NCBI GenBank assembly: GCA_047601745.1
Contig: JASGIS010000001.1
Coordinates: 5,022,001-5,086,000 of the forward strand
Direction: 5' to 3'
Source of the DNA: JAKPAM01 sp047601745
GTDB lineage: Bacteria; Pseudomonadota; Gammaproteobacteria; Burkholderiales; Burkholderiaceae_E
Length of the DNA: 64,000 nucleotides
Part shown: positions 33,678-41,886 of the stretch, piece by piece
How positions within the stretch are numbered: position 1 is the stretch's first letter
How the letters are laid out: every line of letters starts with the position of its first letter
The notes under the pieces: model-generated
Told to the model about the DNA's origin: nothing
The model's database searches: none
What the model saw: the letters and a program-made list of their open reading frames with translations, nothing else
Position numbers and translations under genes: made by a program

Positions 33678-34664
33678 ATGTCGGGATCGAGGCGACAGGT
33701 ACTGATCAACGCGGGTCTGCTTTGCGCGGGCGCCGTACTTCCAATCGCCGCGGCACGGGCGCAATCGGACTGGCCCACGCGGCCGGTGCGGCTGATCATC
33801 CCCTTTCCGCCCGGCGGCCCCACGGACATGGTCGCACGCGTGCTGGCCGCGCAGCTAAGCGAGCAGCTCGGCCAGCAGGTGATCCCGGAGAACCGGGCCG
33901 GCGCCAACGGCAACATCGGCGGCGAGTTGGTCGCTCATGCGCCGGCCGACGGCTATACGCTGCTGTACAACACCTCATCGATCGTGCTCAGCCGCTCGCT
34001 GTACGCCAAGCTCGGCTACGATCTGTTCAAGGATCTGACGCCGGTGGCGATGGTCGCGAGCATTCCGATGGTGCTCGCCGTCAATCCGTCCATTCCGGCG
34101 AAGAACTTCGCCGAATTCGTCGCGCTGCTCAAAGCCCAGCCGGACAAGTACAGCTACGGCTCGCCGGGCAACGGCAACGTCGGGCATCTCGCTTCGGCCC
34201 TGATCCTGAAGGCCACCGGAACCCAGGCGGTCCATGTGCCGTACAAGGGCAGCGCTCCGGCCCTGACCGACACGGCCAGCGGCCAGGTCAGCTTCATGAC
34301 CGATTCGGCCAATTCGATCCTGCCGTTCATCAAGGACCGCCGGTTGCGGCCGCTGGCGGTGACCAGCACCAAGCGGCTGGACGCGATACCGGAGACTCCG
34401 ACCCTGGAGGAGCTCGGCCTCAAGGGCGTGGAAGTCGGCGTCTGGCAAGGCGTGCTGGCGCCCGCGGCCACGCCCGAGGCGCTGGTCCAGCGGCTCAACG
34501 CCGAAATCAACAAGGCACTGGCCAACCCGGCGGTGGCTTCCAAGCTGGCGACCCAGAGCGCCATCGTCCGGAAGACGACGCCCGCCGAATATGGCGAGTA
34601 CCTGCGCAGCGAGGCGGATCGTTGGGGGAAGGTCTTCAAGGAAGTCGGCATCCAGCCGGAGTAA
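33678..34664 (+). CDS. Bug/TctC-type periplasmic substrate-binding protein (2)
   Basis: This 328-aa paralogue of the preceding gene has an export signal with SRRQVLINAGLLCAGA, which resembles a Tat signal, then WPTRPVRLIIPFPPGGPTDMVARVL, NRAGANGNIGGELVA, VPYKGSAPALTDT and VWQGVLAPAATPEALV. All family blocks are present and the length is normal. It again lacks TctA/TctB partners. The 211-bp gap suggests separate transcription from the first Bug gene. Ligand unknown. Confidence 0.92.
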   Translation: MSGSRRQVLINAGLLCAGAVLPIAAARAQSDWPTRPVRLIIPFPPGGPTDMVARVLAAQLSEQLGQQVIPENRAGANGNIGGELVAHAPADGYTLLYNTSSIVLSRSLYAKLGYDLFKDLTPVAMVASIPMVLAVNPSIPAKNFAEFVALLKAQPDKYSYGSPGNGNVGHLASALILKATGTQAVHVPYKGSAPALTDTASGQVSFMTDSANSILPFIKDRRLRPLAVTSTKRLDAIPETPTLEELGLKGVEVGVWQGVLAPAATPEALVQRLNAEINKALANPAVASKLATQSAIVRKTTPAEYGEYLRSEADRWGKVFKEVGIQPE

Positions 34665-34768
34665 TCATCGTCGATCCCGACTCGTTGCCGCCGTTGCCGG
34701 GGTTCGAGTCGTACCGGCCGCCCCCGGATCTTCCGGCCGCGCTCGTCCAACGAAGACAAGGAGAATCC

Positions 34769-36466
34769 GTGTCCCGTTCGCCGCCATACCGATCCAGCAA
34801 ACCGGCACTGCTCACGGCTGCCGCACTCACGACCCTGCTGGTCGCCTGCGGCGGCGGTGGAGCGGGCGGCGACAATGGCGCGGCCGGCAACAACCCGGGA
34901 GCGAGTCCTGGCACCCCGCCCGCGACCGGCGTCCCGGCCGAAAACGGCGGCGCGGATACTCGCGCGCCGGTTGCCGGCGTGCCGATCGCCTGGGAGCAAA
35001 ACGCCAGGATTCGCGCCGATCATCCATACCGCGACGACTGGTTCGGCTCGGCGGTGCTGCTGTCGGACGATGGCAGTACGCTGGCGATCGCCGCTCCCAA
35101 CGACAAATCGGATGCCACGACGATCAACGGCGACGAAACCGACCGCTCGCCGTCGACCACCACCGGTTCGGGCGCGATCCACGTCTATGCGCGCGCGGTC
35201 GATGGCAGCCTTACCCGCCAGGCTTATCTGAAGCCGCCGGGCGGCAATAGTCTGATGAGCGGCAACAGCGCTCGACTCGGCAGGAGCTTCGGCATGTCGC
35301 CCGATGGCAGCCGCATCGTGGCCGGTGCACCAACGGCAAAGGGCGCGGAGATCGACTTCGGCAGCGGACTCGGCGGCACCGAATATGGCTTCGGCGCCGG
35401 CCGCCTGGCAGTGTTCGATCGCGCGGCCGACGGCCAGTGGACGCTCAAGTCATGGACGGCGGTGGCCGATGGTCGACAAAGCGATCAACTGGGGGCATCG
35501 GTCGTGATGTCGGCTGATGGCCGGTGGGTGATGGCCGGAGCTCCCCACCGCGCTTATGGCGAGGTCAAGACGCCCGCAGACTATGCCAACGACCTGACGT
35601 GGTCGGGCGCGGCCTATCTGTTCGGTCTGAGCGATGACGGCCGATTGCAGCAGATGGCCCGCCTGCGCGCGCCCTTTCCTGCGGCGATGGCCAGATACGG
35701 CGCGGCGGTCGCGATCACGGGAGACGGCGAATGGATCGCCGTCACGGCCTACAACGATTCGACCGACCCGGCCACCGGCACACCCACGACAGGCGATCCC
35801 AAGGAGTCCGGCGCCTACGCGTCGGGCGCCGTGCATCTGTATCGGCGCGGCGCGGACGGCATCCCGATCTTCGTACGCACGCTCAAGTCACCGGCGCCCA
35901 GGAATCAGCAGAACTTCGGCAGCTCGGTGGCCTTCAGCCGCGATGGCAGCCGGCTGGCGATCGGCGCGGACATGGGCACGCTGATCGCGACCGGAGAAAT
36001 CGTCGGTCTGCCGCCCTCGTACATCAAACCGGGCCCCGGCGACGTCTACGTCTATCGACGGGAAGGCGCGGACTACGTGCTGGAAGCCTCACTGACCCCG
36101 GAGCAGCCCTTCGCCTCCGACACGCGCTTCGGCGCGACGGTCAGCCTCGACGCGAGCGGCAGCGTGCTGGCGATCGGCATGGTCAACGACATGCACGCGG
36201 GCGGCGGCGCGGATGCCTACCGGTTCCAATCCGGGTCGGCGCGCGTCTATGCGCGAGCCGGCCAGAGCTGGAGCGCCGCATCGACGCTCCGGCCGGAGAC
36301 GGTCAGCAGCCAGGCTTATCTCGGTATCTCCGTCAGCCTGTCCGGCGATGGCCGGTTGCTGGCCGCCGGGGCCGACGGCGAATCGACACCGGGCGCGGGC
36401 ATCAATCCGGGGACGACCGGACAAACGCTGCTCCCGGCAGGGGCGGCTTATCTGTTCAGGCGTTAG
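34769..36466 (+). CDS. FG-GAP/integrin-alpha-like beta-propeller lipoprotein
   Basis: This 565-aa protein starts at a GTG with an AAGGAG RBS. It has a type II signal with lipobox TLLVAC and a Gly/Ala/Pro-rich linker after the Cys. About seven repeats then follow, of the form FGxSVxLSxDGxxLAIGAxxD ending in GAxYVYxR. Examples are FGSAVLLSDDGSTLAIAAPND, FGSSVAFSRDGSRLAIGAD and FGATVSLDASGSVLAIGM. This is the FG-GAP-like propeller seen in integrin alpha chains and many bacterial surface lipoproteins, probably with Ca2+-binding loops. It is likely anchored in the outer membrane; role unknown. It follows the second Bug gene by 104 bp. Confidence 0.8.
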   Translation: MSRSPPYRSSKPALLTAAALTTLLVACGGGGAGGDNGAAGNNPGASPGTPPATGVPAENGGADTRAPVAGVPIAWEQNARIRADHPYRDDWFGSAVLLSDDGSTLAIAAPNDKSDATTINGDETDRSPSTTTGSGAIHVYARAVDGSLTRQAYLKPPGGNSLMSGNSARLGRSFGMSPDGSRIVAGAPTAKGAEIDFGSGLGGTEYGFGAGRLAVFDRAADGQWTLKSWTAVADGRQSDQLGASVVMSADGRWVMAGAPHRAYGEVKTPADYANDLTWSGAAYLFGLSDDGRLQQMARLRAPFPAAMARYGAAVAITGDGEWIAVTAYNDSTDPATGTPTTGDPKESGAYASGAVHLYRRGADGIPIFVRTLKSPAPRNQQNFGSSVAFSRDGSRLAIGADMGTLIATGEIVGLPPSYIKPGPGDVYVYRREGADYVLEASLTPEQPFASDTRFGATVSLDASGSVLAIGMVNDMHAGGGADAYRFQSGSARVYARAGQSWSAASTLRPETVSSQAYLGISVSLSGDGRLLAAGADGESTPGAGINPGTTGQTLLPAGAAYLFRR

Positions 36467-36511
36467 CGAGCAGCGGCTGGTATCGAAAGAGCAGGATCAG
36501 TAGGATCACTA

Positions 36512-36590
36512 CGCGCGATCCTACCGCGCCGGACTCCGAATTCTCGGCCTGCTGGCGCGAAATGCCTTTCGGAATGTGGCGCCGAAGAAG
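36512..36590 (+). pseudogene. Decayed 5' fragment of a tfoX-like gene
   Basis: Translation in one frame gives PDSEFSACWREMPFGMW, which aligns without gaps to the N-terminus PDSEFSIYCRELLSGIG of the intact TfoX-like gene at 45470. The DNA also aligns base for base over about 60 positions, with CTCCGAATTCTCG nearly identical. There is no start codon and the rest of the gene is missing. It lies between the FG-GAP lipoprotein and the TIR effector gene, at the edge of AT-richer DNA. A second such fragment is at 41454. Confidence 0.6.
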
Positions 36591-36688
36591 CAGACCGGTG
36601 AAGCGCACGGACCAACCACGAAGAAGCCAATTACCAAGCCGAAAATGGTGGCAGAATCACTCTATCATTCAGAAAAAAGAAAGCGAAT

Positions 36689-37537
36689 TCAAGACCTTCT
36701 GTACTCCCTCTGGAACGAGACTACGCGACTCTCATCGTGACTGAAATATGTTGTTCGCCCGATAAGGGTGCGCAAATCTTCGGAAAGATGGAGAACCATA
36801 GTGCCAACGATGTATCCACGACCGCGAGTATCTTCGTAGAATAATACGAGCTGGCCAGACGTAAATTTTCCCTCGTATTCGAAGAGTCTCGTTCCACCCT
36901 TTGATGATAGGCGATTGATGCTCGCTCGCACAAAAATCCCATGCTGCTCAATAACAAGAGTGCTTACTTGTTGACTGGGATCCTGTGCATCAGGATCAAA
37001 GCCCGCCCAAGTGCCAGCGAGCGTCGGGCCGCCAGAAACGGCATTCAGCTCATCATCGGTAAACTTGAGCATCTTGGTTCGGCAGCCTATACGAGCAATC
37101 ACCGACTCAATCTCTGTACAGGCAGGACCAACTGCTGCTTCGAGATTTTCATCCTCTCGGGCCTGAAAAACTGAAGCGGCGATGCCGAGCAGATCAGACG
37201 GAAGCTTTGGTGGCTGATTTTGATCATAAACAAAGAAGGATCGTTCCCGTCCAAGTCGACCAATGAACAAACCCAGTTCGAAAACTACATTGTCTCTTGG
37301 GGAATTATAATTTTCCCCTCGACTCTCATTGACGTCATCAGGCGTAAGCACAAGCACCGCGAAATCCGCTGAGTTGAGGGTCTTTACAAGAGACTCCAAA
37401 TAGCTGAATCCGGGCTGAAAAACCCCCTGTTTCCAAAGCGTCGCATCGACAGAGGAAGACAAGCCTCGTTGGATCGCCTTAGCAATCGGCAATCCCTCGG
37501 ATGAAGAGCCTATGAAGACGCTTGCTCGTTGGGCCAT
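36689..37537 (-). CDS. TIR-like NADase-type effector (CAP12/Pycsar TIR group) with unknown C-terminal domain
   Basis: This 282-aa protein has an N-terminal TIR-like domain (about residues 5-125) of the predicted nucleotide-binding group found in CBASS Cap12 and Pycsar effectors (I believe PF10137). Diagnostic blocks are VFIGSSSEGLPIAKAIQ, WKQGVFQPGFSYLESL, ADFAVLVLTPDDV, SPRDNVVFELGLFIGRLG and KLPSDLLGI. Glu87 in FELG is the expected catalytic Glu for NAD+ cleavage. Residues 165-282 form a beta-rich domain I do not recognise, plausibly a sensor. No cyclase or other defence partner is adjacent. The DNA is visibly less GC-rich than its surroundings, suggesting transfer. A GGGGG RBS precedes the chosen ATG. 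Confidence 0.78.
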   Translation of the reverse strand: MAQRASVFIGSSSEGLPIAKAIQRGLSSSVDATLWKQGVFQPGFSYLESLVKTLNSADFAVLVLTPDDVNESRGENYNSPRDNVVFELGLFIGRLGRERSFFVYDQNQPPKLPSDLLGIAASVFQAREDENLEAAVGPACTEIESVIARIGCRTKMLKFTDDELNAVSGGPTLAGTWAGFDPDAQDPSQQVSTLVIEQHGIFVRASINRLSSKGGTRLFEYEGKFTSGQLVLFYEDTRGRGYIVGTMVLHLSEDLRTLIGRTTYFSHDESRVVSFQREYRRS

Positions 37538-38056
37538 ATGAAATTCCCCCGCACGCTGTGAAGAATGCTTGGCTAAACGTGAACAGCGCGCAGTAGCACG
37601 CCAGCACTTGACCGAACAACCAATAGGCTGTTGAATTTCTCGTAGACAGAATTTTTCATTGATGTAAATTTGAAATATTACCTGGCACCAGCCGTCCGAC
37701 AATCATCAAAAATAGGTATTCCGGCAGAGCAGCACCTCTTACATTCGCTCGAGACTCACTTGCCGGCCGCGCAGCGACCACCGGGCAACCACCTCATACG
37801 ACGAGCGCCGGGATCAGACATTGAGAAGATCCCTCGCAGATAGGACGAGATCACCAGCATCGTTCTGTCCTCCTCCTGCTTACGGATGGCGGACTGGATT
37901 CAGGGAACCAGGAGAATTCATTGCCACCTCGGCCCTCGATCTCTTGACTATTGAATAAGACTCACTCACATTTGCATCCTCACCGCGCCTCGCTCTCTCC
38001 GCCCTCGCCTCCCCCGCTCCCCGCCCCCACAGCCCGAACCTCGCAAGGCTCTCGCC
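37538..38056. other. 519-bp AT-richer intergenic region
   Basis: It separates the divergent TIR and FecA-like receptor genes. The part next to the TIR gene is visibly AT-rich and should hold its promoter, but no pair of -35/-10 boxes is convincing. A fragment of an RbsA-type ATPase gene lies at 37803-37896 (listed separately). No intact gene and no good Fur box were found before the FecA-like receptor. Confidence 0.5.
37803..37896 (-). pseudogene. Remnant of a sugar ABC transporter ATPase (RbsA-like) gene
   Basis: Minus-strand translation gives SAIRKQEEDRTMLVISSYL followed by a diverged FSMSD. This matches AAIRKQAEEGKAVLVISSYL and LSVSD near the C-terminus of the intact ATPase encoded at 54718-56274. 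The DNA shares TAGGACGAGATCACCAGCA exactly. Only this C-terminal piece remains, with no start, Walker motifs or stop in register. It shows that a second, related transporter operon once lay here or was rearranged. Confidence 0.65.
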
Positions 38057-40213
38057 ATGACCCGCCCGCCGCCACGCCTCCGCCTCTCCCGCCCTCCTCG
38101 CCTGCTGATGTGCGCTAGCATCTGCCTGCTGCCCCTGACCGACCCTGTCCTTGCCCAGGATCAGGCAAAGCCGCCGGCATCCGACGCCTCGGCGAATTCC
38201 GGCGATTCGAGCGAACGCGAGGAAACACAGCAGCTCGAATCGGTTCAGGTCACCGGGAACTGGTTGGGCTCCGACACGAATCCGAGCGTCAAGCGATTCC
38301 CCGGCGCGAGAACCCTGGTCGACCAGCAGCAGATCGAAGAGAGCGGCGCCTCCTCGATCAGCGACGTCCTGCGCCGGGTCCCGGGCGTGCAGTCGACGGA
38401 CAACTCCGCGAGCGCCGGCAGCGTGATCGCGCTGAACATCGGCGTGCGCGGCCTCACCGGACGCTACTCGCCGCGGTCGACGGTGCTGCTCGACGGGATC
38501 CCGCTGGCCGTGGCACCTTATGGCCAGCCGCAATTGTCGTTCGCGCCGATCGGCCTGGAGAACATCGAATCGATCGACGTGCTGCGAGGCGGAGGCGCCG
38601 TGCGCTACGGTCCGCAGAACGTCGGCGGGATCATCAATTTCAAGACCCGGGCGATCCCCGGCACGCGCGGCATCTCGGGCGACGTCAGCGTCCGCCAGAA
38701 CTGGTATCGCCACGGTCGCGACAACACGATGTACAGCGCGTTCTTGGGCGGCACGCTGGACAACGGCCTGGGCGTGGCGTTGCTCTACTCGGGTCTGCAA
38801 GGCTCGACCTGGCGTGAGGACGCCAGCGACCGGCTCGATGATCTGGCCTTGAAATTCCGCTACGCGCTCGACGGGGGCGCCGAAGTCTATGGCAAGGTCT
38901 CGTACTTCGAAGCCAAATCGATCACGCCGGGTGGACTAACCGCAGCACAGTTCAGCGCCGATCCTTATCAGAACACGCGTCCGCGCGACTTCTGGAGCGG
39001 TCATCGCAGCGCTGTCGACATCGGCTACCTGAACACGATCTCGGACACGCAGGAATTCGAGGTCCGCACGTACTACAACCGGAGCATGCGGCAAAGCGCG
39101 CTGGTCAACGCGGCACGCACGCAACTGACCCATCAGCCGCGCAATTACGAAGTGCTGGGACTGGAGCCGCGCTACACGCAGCGCTGGGCGATCGGCCCCA
39201 CCACGCACGACGTCACGATCGGTTATCGCTTCCTGCGCGAACGCGGCGACGACAATGCCTACGGCGAATCCTTGGCCACCGGGTCGATCGGCGCCATCAC
39301 GACCTTCGACAACGCCACCGACGCCCACTCGCTGTACGTGGACGACAAGATCGCCGTGGGCGACTGGCGCATCACGCCGGGCGTGCGCTTCGAACGCATT
39401 CGCTCGACCCGAGACGATCTGGCCGGCGCACAAACCTTCGAGGTGAAGAACGACAAAGCCCTGCCTTCGTTGAACATCGCCTATCTGCTGACGCCCGCCG
39501 TCACGCTGTTCGCCAACTACAACACCTCGTTCGGCGCGGTCCAGAACACGCAGCTCAACTCGATGTCGGCCAGCAATCCGCTGCGCCCGGAGCTGGCTCG
39601 CACGGCCGAGATCGGGGGGCGCTGGCAAAGCCAGGGCCTGCGCGCCGAGGCGACCCTGTTCCACATGAAGTTCGACAATCAGATCCAGCAGATCGCCGGA
39701 TCGAATCCGCCGCTGTTCCAGAACGTCGGCGCCACCAAGCACGACGGCATCGAGACCGCGGTCGACTACAGCTTCGAGCATGACAGCGCTCTCGCGGGCC
39801 TGAACCTCTACGCCAACTACAGCTACACCCGGGCGCTGCAGCAGTCCGGGCCGACCGCGGGCCGGGATCTGCCGTTCTACGCGCGAACCACGGATACCGT
39901 CGGTGCCCGCTACCAACGTGCGCAGTGGACCTTCGATGCCTCGAGCACCCACGTCGGCAAACAGTTCGCCGACAACGCCCATACCTTCGCCGAATCGGCC
40001 GACGGCGGTACCGGACTGATCCCCGGCTGGCGCATCTACAATGTACAGGCCATCTGGAGAAGCGCGCCGCAAGGCAAGAAAGGGCCGGAGATCCGCTTAG
40101 GCATCAACAATGTCACCGACAAGCGTTACTACACGCGCAACGTGGACGCCAACGTCGGCAAGATGGCGGCCGCGCCGCGCATGATCTACCTGCAGGGCCG
40201 CTACGCTTTCTGA
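38057..40213 (+). CDS. TonB-dependent receptor, FecA-like (no STN domain)
   Basis: This 718-aa outer-membrane receptor has a signal peptide ending near PVLAQD, a polar linker and a TonB-box-like ESVQVTG. Its plug is very close to ferric-citrate FecA, with NIGVRGL, RSTVLLDGIPLAVAPYGQPQ and IDVLRGGGAVRYGPQNVGG. The barrel ends in LQGRYAF. Unlike E. coli FecA it lacks the N-terminal STN domain, and no FecI/FecR or FecBCDE genes adjoin it, so it cannot transduce a surface signal. Ferric citrate or a similar carboxylate chelate is the likely ligand (inference). No convincing Fur box is visible in the AT-richer upstream region. Confidence 0.88.
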   Translation: MTRPPPRLRLSRPPRLLMCASICLLPLTDPVLAQDQAKPPASDASANSGDSSEREETQQLESVQVTGNWLGSDTNPSVKRFPGARTLVDQQQIEESGASSISDVLRRVPGVQSTDNSASAGSVIALNIGVRGLTGRYSPRSTVLLDGIPLAVAPYGQPQLSFAPIGLENIESIDVLRGGGAVRYGPQNVGGIINFKTRAIPGTRGISGDVSVRQNWYRHGRDNTMYSAFLGGTLDNGLGVALLYSGLQGSTWREDASDRLDDLALKFRYALDGGAEVYGKVSYFEAKSITPGGLTAAQFSADPYQNTRPRDFWSGHRSAVDIGYLNTISDTQEFEVRTYYNRSMRQSALVNAARTQLTHQPRNYEVLGLEPRYTQRWAIGPTTHDVTIGYRFLRERGDDNAYGESLATGSIGAITTFDNATDAHSLYVDDKIAVGDWRITPGVRFERIRSTRDDLAGAQTFEVKNDKALPSLNIAYLLTPAVTLFANYNTSFGAVQNTQLNSMSASNPLRPELARTAEIGGRWQSQGLRAEATLFHMKFDNQIQQIAGSNPPLFQNVGATKHDGIETAVDYSFEHDSALAGLNLYANYSYTRALQQSGPTAGRDLPFYARTTDTVGARYQRAQWTFDASSTHVGKQFADNAHTFAESADGGTGLIPGWRIYNVQAIWRSAPQGKKGPEIRLGINNVTDKRYYTRNVDANVGKMAAAPRMIYLQGRYAF

Positions 40214-40263
40214 ACGACGCGGCGGCGCATGCCGCGATCCGGCCATGCGTGCAGCGTCAGGTA

Positions 40264-41268
40264 TCAAACGACCACATCCGCCACCGGCCGCCGCGGCGAT
40301 CGAGGCATCCGCGGGCCGCGTCCGATCCGGATGACGAGGTCCGGACGCCGATCGCCGATGCCCAGAAAGCGCGCGAACGCCGGGCGCAGCCTCGCCACTT
40401 CGACGGGCTGGTTGATGAAGGCGGTGCACAGCCCCAGCGCGGTGGCTTGCAACGCGAGCCGCTGGTAGCAGCGCCCGGCCTCGATCCAGTGCGCGATGTC
40501 ATCGGCATCGGAATGAAAGACCGCGATCGCCGACGAGCTGCGGATGCAGCGGATGTCCTTACGGTTCTGTTGCTTCGCCGAAAACCCGAAGCGCATGAAC
40601 AGCATGCCGAGCCAGCGGGGAACGGCCGGACTGCCCATCGCGGGCCCGTACAGGCCATCGCCGCTGCGCATCGCATCGCCGGCATTGAAGCGAATCCACG
40701 ATCCGAGCTCGTCGACCCACGCGGCATCGGCGAACTGAGCCGTATTGCCCTGCGCGACGAACTCGGCGATCTGCTCTCGTTTGCGTTCGTCGACGATCAG
40801 CATGACCGAGACCCCGTTGGCGGTGCCGGCTTCCTCGAGTCGGTGAAGCTCGTCGGCCGACAGGTGCGAGCCGTCGTATTCGGATCGGCTGCACTGGCGC
40901 TGCGGAATCGCTTCGAACAGCGGCGACCGCAGCGGGAGCGCTTTCGACAGGTCGATCCGCACGCCCGACGAGACAGCGTCGAACGAGCACCGGCCTTCGA
41001 ATCCCACCGCACGTGCCGCTTGCAGCAGATTCTCCGCGGCGCAGCCCAGGCTTGCATAGAGATGATGATCGTCCGGGTCAACGGCCGCGCAGCGCCGCCC
41101 GAAATCGGGAAGGATGACGATCCGGTCCGGTTCGAGCCGGAACTTCCACGGCTGCGTATTGTGGCTGGACGCCGCCATCGTCGCGTAACGCACCAGATCG
41201 AGCCGGTCATCCGCCTCGCCGACGCGTCGTGCGGCGGGAACGTCACCCACCGTTTTCGGTTCGCTCAT
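40264..41268 (-). CDS. Acg-family nitroreductase-like FMN protein
   Basis: This 334-aa protein resembles the Acg/Rv2032-type nitroreductase group with two nitroreductase-like halves. The N-terminal MAASSHNTQPWKFRL and the later ADELHRLEEAGT and GRCYQRLALQATALGLC are typical. Acg-type proteins bind FMN but often lack normal reductase activity because a lid covers the site. The ATG at 41268 has an AAGG RBS, and in-frame sequence upstream is not conserved. It converges with the FecA-like receptor gene with 50 bp between stops. Its 5' side adjoins the tfoX/pha gene fragments at 41.4-41.8 kb. Physiological substrate unknown. Confidence 0.75.
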   Translation of the reverse strand: MSEPKTVGDVPAARRVGEADDRLDLVRYATMAASSHNTQPWKFRLEPDRIVILPDFGRRCAAVDPDDHHLYASLGCAAENLLQAARAVGFEGRCSFDAVSSGVRIDLSKALPLRSPLFEAIPQRQCSRSEYDGSHLSADELHRLEEAGTANGVSVMLIVDERKREQIAEFVAQGNTAQFADAAWVDELGSWIRFNAGDAMRSGDGLYGPAMGSPAVPRWLGMLFMRFGFSAKQQNRKDIRCIRSSSAIAVFHSDADDIAHWIEAGRCYQRLALQATALGLCTAFINQPVEVARLRPAFARFLGIGDRRPDLVIRIGRGPRMPRSPRRPVADVVV

Positions 41269-41453
41269 GATGCCTTGTCCCGAGTAGGCGCATCCGTCAA
41301 TGGTGATGACGAATGGGCTTCGCGAGAGAACGACTCGCACGGAAAGTATGAGCCACGAAGCGATGCGCTCTCCTTGTCCGGCGTCAAGGTCACCGGACAT
41401 TCGAAGTTCTCCGCGGACGTGCCGTTCGTTCCGTACTGCCCTATAGTGTCGCC

Positions 41454-41552
41454 ATGCCCAGCCTCGTCGCACCGGATTCCGACTTCTCGGTCTACTGCTG
41501 CGAACTGCTGTCCAGCGTCCGAATAGAACAAAGACATGGAGGAGCATCATGA
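41454..41552 (+). pseudogene. Truncated tfoX-like gene (N-terminal 20 codons only)
   Basis: From the ATG the first 20 or so codons read MPSLVAPDSDFSVYCCELLS, matching MPTRTVPDSEFSIYCRELLS of the intact gene at 45470. The upstream sequence CCTATAGTGTCGCCATGCCCA is identical in both. Similarity stops after about residue 21, and the frame runs 11 more codons to a TGA that overlaps the ATG of the phaC' fragment. This is a clean break point between duplicated segments. Confidence 0.8.
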
Positions 41553-41782
41553 ACCAAGCGTTCCACGAAAAGCGAACCGGCTACCGATGATCTCTCTGAA
41601 CAAGCCTCGCAGAACACGCTGGCCTTGAACCCGCTGCTGGGCGTGAGCGGCGAGGATCTGATGGATGGCGCCAGGCCCTGCTTCCGAACGGCCGGCTGGA
41701 CATCGTCGATGACGGGCATCTGTTCATGCTGACGCGGCCGGAGCAAATGGCAGCCAGGATCGAGTCGTTCCTCGACGAATGA
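41549..41782 (+). pseudogene. phaC'/phaZ' deletion remnant
   Basis: An ATG with a GGAGGA RBS opens MNQAFHEKRTGYR and then stops. In the next frame EQASQNTLALNPLLGVSGE is plainly the N-terminus of a class II PHA synthase (Pseudomonas PhaC1 has QASENTLGLNPVIGIRRKD). At about 41678 the sequence switches to the last 34 codons of phaZ, reading LLPNGRLDIVDDGHLFML to FLDE and stop, closely matching bases 452-556. A deletion has therefore removed most of phaC and phaZ while leaving their outer ends, followed by the CoA-transferase gene as in copy 1. The frames do not match across the joint, and phaC' itself is shifted. Confidence 0.82.
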
Positions 41783-41886
41783 TCGGCTGCCTCTTTCGAA
41801 CTCGATAGCAGCAACGCAACGACGACGAACACCCTGCAAGAGCGTGCCGAACAAGCCGCGAAGCGGACACTGAAGGGAGAGGAGCC

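Noticed and set aside
37943..37971. TTGACT plus CACATT 17 bp apart before the FecA-like receptor, as a promoter
   Set aside because: The -10 matches the consensus at only three of six positions and there is no Fur box beside it.
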